From assembly GCA_964510525.1 (NCBI GenBank), contig CAZECE010000045.1, forward strand, positions 1 to 48,704: 48,704 bases of DNA, given 5' to 3'. Under the pieces are notes generated by a model. The model did no database searches. It had not been told where the DNA came from and saw only the letters and a list, made by a program, of their open reading frames with translations. Source of the DNA: CAZECE01 sp964510525 (GTDB taxonomy: Bacteria > Pseudomonadota > Gammaproteobacteria > Pseudomonadales > JANQJO01). A program made the position numbers and the translations under genes. This document shows positions 16,765-25,364 of the stretch, in pieces. Positions within the stretch are counted from its first letter, which is position 1; each line of letters opens with the position of its first letter.

Positions 16765-18096
16765 ATGGCATGGCGGTTTGGCATCGTACTCTTTTGGGGT
16801 GTGGGGCTGATGTTCAACAGTGGCTTGGTTTATAGCTCGGGAGCTTTTGGCTCGGCACTGGAGCGAGAAATTTCAAGAATTAAAGGGCTGCTTTCAGCGG
16901 GCGATGCCTCCGCTGCCATGGCGCGTGCTGAAGCGGCGGAATGGGATTATGCCGGTGAGCCGGTTTTTGATTTTTACTATGGGTTGGCTGCTGTAGAAAC
17001 TGGTCAGCCGGCCATGGGCATTATGGCGTTTGAGCGCATTTTATACGATGCTCCCAAAAGCCCTCGGGTGCGTTTGGAGTTAGGGCGCGCATTGTATCTG
17101 ACGGAAGACTACCCGGCGGCCGAGCAGCAGTTTCAGCAAGTGTTGGCTTTAAGCCCGCCAGCAACGGTTCAAACTCGAGTGAATCAATACCTGCAAGCCA
17201 TTGCGCAACAACAGCAGGCGTTGAATTTAAATTGGTCGGGTTTTGCCGGCTTTGCTTCGGGCTATGATTCCAACATTAACAGCGCGACTTCAGCAGAGCA
17301 GTTTGATTTTGCGCTGGGTACTGTGTTTTTCAGTGAGGAATCTCGCAAGACCAGTGGTGCTTACAGTCAAACCAGTGGGGGGGTTAGTTTTAACCGCCCG
17401 ATCAGCGAACGACTGACGCAATATGGCAGCGCCAGTCTGCAATCCAGTGATAACTGGGATCTGAGTGATTTTGACAGCGATGCCTTGTCGTTGAGCATGG
17501 GCGGCATGCTGAAACAGGACGGTGTCGTTTGGCGTTTACCGGTGAGCTTGCAAACGGTGTATATCGACGGGGACCCGAGACGTTATTCCGCGTCGATAGG
17601 CTTGGATCAGGTCGTTTCGTTAACCACGTTAACCCAATGGTTGAATTTCTCTCAAATTAACATGGTGCGCAACCCGCAAAACGGGGTTCGAGACACCAAC
17701 CTGTTTTTATTAGGTACGGGTATTACCCATGTGTTACCGCAAGCGCGAACGCAACTGATGGCCAGCTTGTCGATCGGCCATGATCGTCCTTTGGGAGATG
17801 CTGTGTTTGGAAAAGTCTTTGTGGGGTTGCGAGCCGGGGCAGAAGTACGCTTGTCGCCTTTAATCACCTCGTTTTTAAACGCTAATGTGCAGCAAGTGAA
17901 ATACGAGGGGCAAGGAAGTTTTTTAGAAAAACGCTCTGAAGTATTCAGCCAAGCGGCAACAGGCTTTAACTGGCAAATGGCCCCAGATTGGTCGAGTACA
18001 TTTAATGTGTCCTATACCGATAATCATTCAAACGTAGTGCTCTATGACTACGATCGCACGCAAGCCACTTTCAGTGTGCGTTGGCAGTGGAAGTAG
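16765..18096 (+). CDS. TPR plus outer-membrane barrel protein, Slam (DUF560)-like
   Basis: The 443-aa protein has an N-terminal signal peptide (FGIVLFWGVGLMFNSGLVYS), a TPR segment at about residues 30-140 (AAVETGQPAMGIMAFERIL, RLELGRALYLTEDYPAAEQQ) and a C-terminal ~290-residue beta-barrel. The barrel begins FAGFASGYDSNINSA and ends SNVVLYDYDRTQATFSVRW, features typical of Surface lipoprotein assembly modifiers. Slam proteins move TbpB-like barrel clients across the outer membrane. The next gene starts 1 bp after this stop and encodes TbpB-like repeats, which supports a translocon/client pair. The exact subfamily is an inference. Confidence 0.65.
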   Translation: MAWRFGIVLFWGVGLMFNSGLVYSSGAFGSALEREISRIKGLLSAGDASAAMARAEAAEWDYAGEPVFDFYYGLAAVETGQPAMGIMAFERILYDAPKSPRVRLELGRALYLTEDYPAAEQQFQQVLALSPPATVQTRVNQYLQAIAQQQQALNLNWSGFAGFASGYDSNINSATSAEQFDFALGTVFFSEESRKTSGAYSQTSGGVSFNRPISERLTQYGSASLQSSDNWDLSDFDSDALSLSMGGMLKQDGVVWRLPVSLQTVYIDGDPRRYSASIGLDQVVSLTTLTQWLNFSQINMVRNPQNGVRDTNLFLLGTGITHVLPQARTQLMASLSIGHDRPLGDAVFGKVFVGLRAGAEVRLSPLITSFLNANVQQVKYEGQGSFLEKRSEVFSQAATGFNWQMAPDWSSTFNVSYTDNHSNVVLYDYDRTQATFSVRWQWK

Positions 18097-18097
18097 T

Positions 18098-21000
18098 ATG
18101 AATAGAAAAATAGTTAATATCCTACTGACTTTCATGACCTCTTTAGCGTTGTTTTTAACGTTGTTTTTAGCGTTGCCGTTGAATGGGGGCTGGGTGTTGG
18201 CAGGAACAAACGCCAAACCCAAAGCGGCGGGATTTGTGATCATCAGTTCAGGGCCGGTCACCGCAAAAGGTCCGGGAGAGGTGCAAGCCCGAAAGCTCAA
18301 GCGCCGGTCTCGCGTCTATCCGGGCGATGAAATCAGCACCGGGGATTCCGGTAAGTTGCAGTTAAAATTTTCCGATGGTTCCATCATTGCGCTGAGTGCA
18401 GAATCGGTGATGCGCATTGATGAATACGAGTATTCCGGCGATGCGTCAGAACAAAAAAGCTTTTTTTCTTTGGTCAAAGGGGGCGTTCGTTCGATCTCGG
18501 GCGCCATTGGCAAAAAGAACCCCCAGGCGTACCGTATGGATACCCCGATGGCCACCATTGGTATTCGAGGCACACATTACTCGGCGGTGGTCCAAGATGT
18601 GTTGCTGGTTGGTGTTTGGCAAGGTGGGGTACGATTAAATAACGAAGGGGGTGAAATTGATTTAGGTGACAATGCCGGGTTCAGTTTTGCCGAAGTGGCC
18701 AGTGATGGGGCGCCTCCTAAAGGCCTACTCCAACCACCTCCTGCCTTAGTCGCCGCTTTCGACGACTCTGCGAGTGAAGAAGAGCAAGAATCGGAATCAT
18801 CTGATGGTGGTGAACAGTCAGATGACAGTGAGAGTGAAGAGGAAGAAGAAAACACAGAAGAAGATTCTGCAGATGAGAGCTCTGATGAGAACTCAGAAGA
18901 ATCAGACGACAGTGAGACTGATGAGAATGAGGGTACAGATGGAGAGGAAGAGCCCTCAGCTGACGAAGATGGAGAGCCCTCAGCTAACAAAGATGGAGAG
19001 TCTTCAACGGAGGATGGTGATGATCAATCCTCAACAGAAGATGCGGGGGCCACAACCGAAGAAGGCAATGAAGAGTCTTCAACCCAAGAGAATAAATCGT
19101 CAGCCGAAGAGAATACAGAGTCTGGCTCAGATGAGGGGCATGAGCCCTCAGCAGAGAGTAATGAAGAGCCCTCAGCGGAAGGAAATGAGGAGCCCTCAGC
19201 GGAAGGAAATCAAAAACCTGCAGCGGAAGTCAACGATGGCCCAACAGAGACAAATGAGGAACAACACAGCAGCCCCACTGAGCAACAAGATGGTGGCGCG
19301 GACAGCCCGCCACCCCCAGACGGAGAGGGGGCACCGCCTCCACCAGGTGCAACAACAACGAACTTAAGCGGTCCAGGAGGATTTGAGAATGAAGAAAGCC
19401 AAACGGAAGATTCAAGCTTTGGTTCGACGTCGCCAGATGAAAGCTCGACGGATTTATCATTTTCAGGAGATGAGGAGTCGGTCATTCCGGTGTCTGAGCC
19501 GGCGACGGAAGAAGGGACGTTTGAGGAGCCCGATTATGGGGCGCTTCCATTTGAAGACTACGAGAATTCCGAACAGAACCCCTTAGATGTTTTAGACCAG
19601 CCAGACAGCTTATATGATCCTGGTGGGATTGAGCCAATTGGCGATCTAGGACTGGATGGTGTTGATGAAATTATAGCTGGTGACACTATTCCAGACTCTT
19701 GTAGAACTGGAGACGAAGAGGCTTGTGAAGATGAGTTAGCTGAGGATAATACTGAAAGCACTATTGAGCCGTCAGACAATCTAGAAGTTACATTTGATTC
19801 AACTGATACAGTCGCGGATGACCCCCCTGAGACGACAGAGCCTGAGGGTATAGTTATAGTGCCACCCGCAGGTGCAAATACTTTGGGTCTGGTTCTGTCA
19901 GTCGAAGAAAAAAGGCTTGCCACAGAGCTTGGCGACCCGCTGAACTTTTTTGGTGGCGTAACAGAGGGCAGCTTGCCGTTAGCGCTCTACGATAGAGAAG
20001 CACCGCCTGATCTTGCAGACTATGAATCCTTACCCGTTGTCTGGCAAGTGGATCAGTTCACTATGGTCAATCAGACAACCCCTGTTTTTGATGCCAGCCT
20101 ACTGCCTGCCACCGTTGACTTTGGACGTTGGGACAGCCCGGGGGCAGAAGAGTGGTTGGTGACGAGAAATACTGGAGAAAGCTTCAATTTTACGCAGTCA
20201 GCCTACTGGATGATCACAGAGCGAATAGACCCGTTTAATTTGCCGCAAACCGGCGAGCTGAATTTTAATATTCCGTTGGCGGCGGCCGGTGAAGGGCCTT
20301 TGGGGTTCATGTTTGATTTCACGATGGGCATGACGATTGACTTTAGCACTCAAAGTGTTCGCAATGGTTTGTTGACGTTTAAAACGGGTACGGATTTTAA
20401 TAACCCCTTTGATCAGTGGTGGGTGGAGTTTGATGGAGACTATGCCGGTCAAGTGTTTAATTTAAACCTGACAACCGCACGCTTAGAGCCAGAAAACCAA
20501 GCCAACCGAGCATTGGACGGTGATCTGTTGCTGCTGTGGGTATCGGAAGGCAATCATGTAGCCGGTGGCTGGACCTTGTTTCCGAGCGATGACCCTCTGT
20601 ATCGAACAACGGGTATTTTTGCGCTCGGCCATCAAGATCAACGTTTAGCTGCAGCCGAAATAGGCCAGTTTAATCGGAACACCAGCTTTGTGGTGGCAGA
20701 CGATAATACACATGCGCTGGCTTTTCTTGCTGACGATCAAGTGTATCAAGGGGAGGTGTTTGGCGATGGCGGCAATGCTGTTTGGACGTTATTGGCTGAT
20801 CGAACCTATGGCGATCCAGCGGCCAGTGCTTTAGCGCCGTTTGCTATTGGTCGTGGTGATTCTGTTAATTACAAACCGTCCACTTTTGAGGGGCGTCAAC
20901 AGAATAGAGTGCCAGCAAGTGTTGTTTATGGGGAGTGGACCCAAGCCAATTTTTTCGATAACCCGTTAGATGCTGGCGCCAATAGTTCGGTTACTTCTCC

Positions 21001-23149
21001 AATTTACACGTTAATAACCGACAGTCAGTGGGATTTGGCATCACTGCAAAATATGGCGATGGGTAATCTGAGTTTTTCTTTACCACTGTATAATCGGGTT
21101 TTGAGCAGCCAGCCAAATGTGGAAGCCTTCGAGATTGAATTGGCGTTGGACTTTAATACGCAAACCATCATCAATGGTGAGCTCTCTGTCGAAACCAGCG
21201 ATGCAACGAATCAAAATTGGCTGTCGTGGGAATTATTTTTTACGGGCCAATTCGATGAAGATGGCTTGTTGATTGAGGTTGATCAAACCAATTCCCGAGT
21301 TGAAAATTATGAAAATGGAATGCAACCACCCATCTTGCTGACATCAGGGAGTCTCAGTGGTTTTTGGGCGGATAATGGAGACGTGTTGGCAGGCCAATTT
21401 AAACTGTCTTATGAGCCTACGCCAGGGACTATAGAGTGGGTGATCGGTAATTACGGGGTCACGCACCCCGGGCGAGATGAGCGATTAACACAGGGTGAAC
21501 TCAGTTTGTTTGATGCCTCAACCGCGCTGGGTTTTCTCACCATTGCTGGCCCAAGTACAGATACGTTAATCACCTCAGCCTCTTCACGGTATAACCGAGA
21601 TGCCGGTGTGTTCTCCGGCATTTGGGATAATGCCTCGGCGCCTACACGCATGGTGGATTTTTGGTACGGCATTGAGCGCGAAGCGCCCTTAGCGGAAACC
21701 CCGGTTGAGATGGTGATAGACTTTTCTGCAACCCCCACTTCAAGTTCACCATTAATTTCTGAATCTCGCTTTTTAAGCGACTCAAGCTTTGTTGTCTCTA
21801 ATTTTTCTGCTCACCGTTGGAGTTTGGCAGACACCATAGTATTTAAGGATAACCCCTTGGATAACATAGATTCAGTCAATCTAAGTGAAGACATGCTGTG
21901 GTTTACAGCGCAACCCGTCGATTCGGCGACCCTAGGTTCTCAAACGGGTTATATGATTTACGATCATCTGATTTACTGGGAAGGCTTAAGCAGTAATGGG
22001 GGAGCGATTTCAGTGACTGATTTAGGTCGCTTTAAAGCCCGCTTTGACATTGATTTTGCCAATAATTTTGTGTCTTACGCGCAATTTGAATTCTTAGATG
22101 GGTCGGCATCGCCTGGCGATAACCGGCTTTGGCGAATGGACATCGGCGGCGGGGAGATTGATCCCAGTTCCGGCGCGATCGAATTTTTTGGACCCTTAAC
22201 GGGGAGAGTCTGCACGGATCCCGATGTGTGCGCGAGCCCTCAGGCAGCCAATGGTGAGCTGGGCGCTATGTTCATCGGCAGTAACGCGGAAAGCTTGGCG
22301 GGCGCCTTTAAATTTTGGCAAGACAGTGATGATCAAGAGTATCTTTCAGGCTTGTTTGCGGTTTATCGAGAAACGCGTTTACCAGCGAACTTGCCCATGT
22401 TCTTTCAACAGGGCTTAAGCGTGATTGCCGATGCATCGGATTATGGTTTGATGGATGGTTATGGTGGCCCAAAAGAGGTATTGAATGGTGAATTTTATAT
22501 TGACGACGATGGTGTCAATATCACCAGCCTGGTGCAGCGCGACCCATATGTAGGGATTTCCGCTGCTGATCAGCAAGGAGCCGTCATTCAAGGCGGGACC
22601 CCGTCACTATCGGCAGGGGCTGGAATAACGATAGGCAATACCAAAGTGGATTGGGGATATTGGGATAATGCGGATTTGTACACGGATCGTTTGGCGCCTG
22701 CCAGCTCCTCATCCATCAGTGACCGCATTTATTGGGTAGTCGGTCAAGGTTCAATCGATGAAGTGGTGAGTGCACGGACGGGCACGGTAAACTATGATAC
22801 TGCAACTGGGTATGTAGCCGGGCGTATTAATGATGTAGATATTGATGGCATGACGGGTACGGGACTAAATGTGGATTTTAATGCCAATACAGTGGGTGGT
22901 GCTTTTACATTCTCGGCTTCCAGTAACACGCATCAGTTACAATTCTCAGGCGCAAGCCTGGATGGAGCTCGGTTTTTTGTACCAACGGCAACTGTGAATG
23001 AAATCAACGGCAGCACGAATACGACCTCGTTGAATTTCCAAGGTCAATTTGTCGGGGACAATGCTCAGGGTGTGATCGGGGCATGGAAAGCGGTAGAAGG
23101 GACAAATTACAGTACAGGTGTGATGGTGTTGCAGGAGTCCACGCCATGA
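18098..23149 (+). CDS. Giant FecR-domain protein with acidic linker and TbpB-like barrel repeats
   Basis: ATG 18098 lies 1 bp after the upstream stop and gives 1683 aa with a signal peptide and no lipobox Cys. A FecR domain spans about residues 45-165 (RVYPGDEISTGDSGKLQLKF, MATIGIRGTHYSAVV). Residues ~225-580 are an acidic Ser/Glu/Asp-rich linker with repeats of EPSAEGNE type and a Pro-rich patch. From ~645 to the end come about four copies of a 170-280-residue module. Each opens with a W-containing strand (FGRWDSP, YGEWTQA, HRWSLAD, WGYWDNA) and has a YW/MLWF strand; at least two close with a TbpB-like segment (MFIGSNAESLAGAFKF, FVGDNAQGVIGAWKA). It is likely exported by the preceding Slam-like protein. 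Whether it remains periplasmic or reaches the surface is unknown. Confidence 0.75.
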   Translation: MNRKIVNILLTFMTSLALFLTLFLALPLNGGWVLAGTNAKPKAAGFVIISSGPVTAKGPGEVQARKLKRRSRVYPGDEISTGDSGKLQLKFSDGSIIALSAESVMRIDEYEYSGDASEQKSFFSLVKGGVRSISGAIGKKNPQAYRMDTPMATIGIRGTHYSAVVQDVLLVGVWQGGVRLNNEGGEIDLGDNAGFSFAEVASDGAPPKGLLQPPPALVAAFDDSASEEEQESESSDGGEQSDDSESEEEEENTEEDSADESSDENSEESDDSETDENEGTDGEEEPSADEDGEPSANKDGESSTEDGDDQSSTEDAGATTEEGNEESSTQENKSSAEENTESGSDEGHEPSAESNEEPSAEGNEEPSAEGNQKPAAEVNDGPTETNEEQHSSPTEQQDGGADSPPPPDGEGAPPPPGATTTNLSGPGGFENEESQTEDSSFGSTSPDESSTDLSFSGDEESVIPVSEPATEEGTFEEPDYGALPFEDYENSEQNPLDVLDQPDSLYDPGGIEPIGDLGLDGVDEIIAGDTIPDSCRTGDEEACEDELAEDNTESTIEPSDNLEVTFDSTDTVADDPPETTEPEGIVIVPPAGANTLGLVLSVEEKRLATELGDPLNFFGGVTEGSLPLALYDREAPPDLADYESLPVVWQVDQFTMVNQTTPVFDASLLPATVDFGRWDSPGAEEWLVTRNTGESFNFTQSAYWMITERIDPFNLPQTGELNFNIPLAAAGEGPLGFMFDFTMGMTIDFSTQSVRNGLLTFKTGTDFNNPFDQWWVEFDGDYAGQVFNLNLTTARLEPENQANRALDGDLLLLWVSEGNHVAGGWTLFPSDDPLYRTTGIFALGHQDQRLAAAEIGQFNRNTSFVVADDNTHALAFLADDQVYQGEVFGDGGNAVWTLLADRTYGDPAASALAPFAIGRGDSVNYKPSTFEGRQQNRVPASVVYGEWTQANFFDNPLDAGANSSVTSPIYTLITDSQWDLASLQNMAMGNLSFSLPLYNRVLSSQPNVEAFEIELALDFNTQTIINGELSVETSDATNQNWLSWELFFTGQFDEDGLLIEVDQTNSRVENYENGMQPPILLTSGSLSGFWADNGDVLAGQFKLSYEPTPGTIEWVIGNYGVTHPGRDERLTQGELSLFDASTALGFLTIAGPSTDTLITSASSRYNRDAGVFSGIWDNASAPTRMVDFWYGIEREAPLAETPVEMVIDFSATPTSSSPLISESRFLSDSSFVVSNFSAHRWSLADTIVFKDNPLDNIDSVNLSEDMLWFTAQPVDSATLGSQTGYMIYDHLIYWEGLSSNGGAISVTDLGRFKARFDIDFANNFVSYAQFEFLDGSASPGDNRLWRMDIGGGEIDPSSGAIEFFGPLTGRVCTDPDVCASPQAANGELGAMFIGSNAESLAGAFKFWQDSDDQEYLSGLFAVYRETRLPANLPMFFQQGLSVIADASDYGLMDGYGGPKEVLNGEFYIDDDGVNITSLVQRDPYVGISAADQQGAVIQGGTPSLSAGAGITIGNTKVDWGYWDNADLYTDRLAPASSSSISDRIYWVVGQGSIDEVVSARTGTVNYDTATGYVAGRINDVDIDGMTGTGLNVDFNANTVGGAFTFSASSNTHQLQFSGASLDGARFFVPTATVNEINGSTNTTSLNFQGQFVGDNAQGVIGAWKAVEGTNYSTGVMVLQESTP
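18770..19500 (+). repeat. Tandem low-complexity acidic repeats within the FecR protein gene
   Basis: The coding sequence is built of GA-rich units encoding Glu/Ser/Asp strings. Near-identical units around GAGCCCTCAGC recur several times between about 18950 and 19205. Such repeats are prone to copy-number change and produce long but meaningless antisense reading frames. No frame break is present in this copy. Confidence 0.7.
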
Positions 23150-23181
23150 TTGCACCAACAGTAGAGAACTAAGGAAAAAAC

Positions 23182-24408
23182 TTGGACAGTTCAGAACAAA
23201 ATAAAGCGCAGCAAGACGATATCCCGGTGAACGTGTACGCCGATGTGACCCAGCTGCGGTTCAGTGGACAGCTCGAGCAAGCTTTTCAAACCGCTTATTC
23301 GCGCGATTTTAATACCTACATTCGGTATGTGATGATATTTGCGACCTGCATCTATGCTCTGTCTGGTGTCTACGATTACGTCATGCTGACACCTAGACAT
23401 GCCCCTGTCTGGCAAGTGCGCTACCTGTTGGGGATGCCTCCCTTGGTGACGTTGTGTGTCTATACCTTCTCAACCAACTTTTGGCGCTTTCAGCAACCGG
23501 TTTTGTTGTCTTTTGTCCTAGTGATTACGTTAACCTTGATGCTGATGAATGCATTGATTCCGTTAGAGTACAGTCAAATTTACTTTACGGGCGCGCTGAT
23601 CGCGATGATGGCTGGCTTTAATATCATGCGTTTACAATTCCGGTTTGCGTTGATTGCCTGCTTCACGATGGTTGTGTTTGAAATTTTGGTGTTGTTTATG
23701 TTCCATCATCCATGGCAGCGCATTTTAACAGATGTTTATTTCTTTTTGAGTGTGTCGGCGATCAGTTTAACAGGCAATTATTTTTTGGAACGATTTGCGC
23801 GTCGGGATTATTTACAAAAACGCATGTTGCATCGAGAGCAAGCGCAATTACAAGAAGTCAATCACCATTTACAGCATTTGGTAACCAGCGACTCGCTTAC
23901 AAAAATTGCTAACCGCCGCAGCTTTGATGAGACCATCGAAGAAGAGTGGCGACGCGCGCAACGAGGCTGTTATCCGTTATCACTGATGATGGTCGATATT
24001 GATTTTTTCAAAGCCTACAATGACCATTATGGCCATCAGCGAGGCGATGAGTGCCTGAGGCAAGTGGCTAAAGTATTAGCGACCTTTGGTAAGCGCGCAG
24101 GGGATTTGGTTGCACGTTACGGCGGCGAAGAGTTTGCGATTATTTCAGCCGGAACAGGCTACAAAGATGCGATTGCACTGGGTCAGAAAATTTGTAAGTC
24201 TGTGCACAATGCGCGTTTGCCACATGATGCCTCCACCTTCCGGCAAGTGACGATCAGTGTCGGAGTTGCAACCGTAACACCGTTGGTCGATCAGCCGGTC
24301 AGTGATCTGATCCAACAAGCGGATAAAAACTTGTATCAAGCCAAAGCCAATGGACGCAATGGTGTGTTCGGCGATAATGCGGTGGTCACGCGGTTAGAGA
24401 AAGCCTAG
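23182..24408 (+). CDS. Membrane diguanylate cyclase (GGDEF)
   Basis: This enzyme makes cyclic di-GMP from GTP. TTG 23182 is the start, with AAGGA 6 bp upstream. The 408-aa protein has a short cytoplasmic lead, about five to six hydrophobic segments between residues ~45 and 215, a short coiled coil (QKRMLHREQAQLQEVNHHLQ) and a GGDEF domain. The active-site signature is GGEEF (residues 314-318), an active variant. An RxxD inhibitory site (RAGD, 305-308) lies five residues before it, so product feedback inhibition is expected. It lies 32 bp after the FecR gene and 26 bp before the EamA transporter, suggesting possible cotranscription. Confidence 0.93.
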   Translation: MDSSEQNKAQQDDIPVNVYADVTQLRFSGQLEQAFQTAYSRDFNTYIRYVMIFATCIYALSGVYDYVMLTPRHAPVWQVRYLLGMPPLVTLCVYTFSTNFWRFQQPVLLSFVLVITLTLMLMNALIPLEYSQIYFTGALIAMMAGFNIMRLQFRFALIACFTMVVFEILVLFMFHHPWQRILTDVYFFLSVSAISLTGNYFLERFARRDYLQKRMLHREQAQLQEVNHHLQHLVTSDSLTKIANRRSFDETIEEEWRRAQRGCYPLSLMMVDIDFFKAYNDHYGHQRGDECLRQVAKVLATFGKRAGDLVARYGGEEFAIISAGTGYKDAIALGQKICKSVHNARLPHDASTFRQVTISVGVATVTPLVDQPVSDLIQQADKNLYQAKANGRNGVFGDNAVVTRLEKA

Positions 24409-24434
24409 CCCATATCACACATTAAGGACCTCCG

Positions 24435-25319
24435 ATGACTTGGATTATGATGACCCTGTTGGCAGCGACTTGCCAAACGGTTCGCACGGCCTTGCAAAAA
24501 GAGCTCAAGCAGCATCTCTCAGATTCCGTTGCAGCCAATTCGCGTTTTTTCTTTGCCTGGCCTTTTTCAGTGCTTTATTGCGGCTTGATTTGGTTTTTCC
24601 AAGAAAGCAGCGCATTGGTATTCTCAACGCAGTTTGTGATTTTTTCAGTCGTAGCAGCGATCACGCAAATTATTGCCACTTGGGCCCTGGTATCGGCGCT
24701 CTCTCATGCGCAATTTGCGATTGCTGTGACCTATTCTAAGTTAGAGCCTGTGTGCATTGCGATATTGGGGGTGCTGTTTTTCTCACAGCCGCTAGAGGTG
24801 ACGCAATGGTTAGGCATTGCCATCTGCATGCTGGGTCTGATGGTGTTGGCGCCGCGAAGATCGGCTTCAATCGAACAGGGCAAACCGTTTCAAGCAATCG
24901 GTTTAGGGCTGTTATCCGCGGTGAGCTTTGCAATCGCGAGCTTATCGGTGCGGGAAGCCTCATGGGGGTTAGGCGGGCAAAACATGTGGCTTAATGCTGC
25001 CATTATTCTGGTGGTGATCACCGGCATTCAAACGATGATCAGTTTGCTTATGCTGCTAAAAATTGGCAAACAGGAGTTACAGCAGTTAAAGAAACATTGG
25101 CGTACGGCTTTGGGGGTCAGCTTTGCCGGGTTTCTCGGCTCGGTCGGCTGGTTTACCGCATTCTCGTTGCAAACCGTAGCGCTGGTAAAAGTGCTGGGTC
25201 AGATTGAATTGATCTTTTCAATCCTGCTCACTCGATACCACTTTAGAGAAGCGATGAGCGCCAAGGAATTATTGGGTGTCGGGTTGATTGTATTCAGTGT
25301 GGTTTTAGTCTTAATTTAA
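24435..25319 (+). CDS. EamA/DMT-superfamily transporter
   Basis: The 294-aa protein is almost entirely hydrophobic, with about ten predicted helices arranged as two EamA-like halves, the second starting near FQAIGLGLLSAVSFAIASL. Blocks such as AIAVTYSKLEPVCIAILGVLF and VLGQIELIFSILLTRY, located at equivalent ends of each half, are typical of drug/metabolite transporters. Substrate is unknown. ATG 24435 is preceded by AAGGACC. It probably belongs to the same transcript as the cyclase upstream. Confidence 0.88.
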   Translation: MTWIMMTLLAATCQTVRTALQKELKQHLSDSVAANSRFFFAWPFSVLYCGLIWFFQESSALVFSTQFVIFSVVAAITQIIATWALVSALSHAQFAIAVTYSKLEPVCIAILGVLFFSQPLEVTQWLGIAICMLGLMVLAPRRSASIEQGKPFQAIGLGLLSAVSFAIASLSVREASWGLGGQNMWLNAAIILVVITGIQTMISLLMLLKIGKQELQQLKKHWRTALGVSFAGFLGSVGWFTAFSLQTVALVKVLGQIELIFSILLTRYHFREAMSAKELLGVGLIVFSVVLVLI

Positions 25320-25335
25320 AATCGGTTGCTTCAGC

Positions 25336-25341
25336 TATACT
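25336..25341 (+). promoter_or_regulatory. Candidate -10 element for the HTTM gene
   Basis: TATACT in the context GCTATACTGAACTGAT lies ~25 bp upstream of the start. No convincing -35 is seen at the ideal distance. Similar CTATACT strings occur at ~35-41 and 16664-16670. Confidence 0.25.
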
Positions 25342-25364
25342 GAACTGATATTCAATCAGTCTGA

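Noticed and set aside
18577..18990. Long minus-strand Ser-rich reading frame opposite the FecR gene
   Set aside because: It mirrors the GA-rich acidic repeat on the opposite strand, lacks a ribosome-binding site and has no recognisable domain.
18950..19210. CRISPR-like array in the repeat-rich part of the FecR gene
   Set aside because: Units are in-frame coding repeats without regular spacers and no cas genes are nearby.
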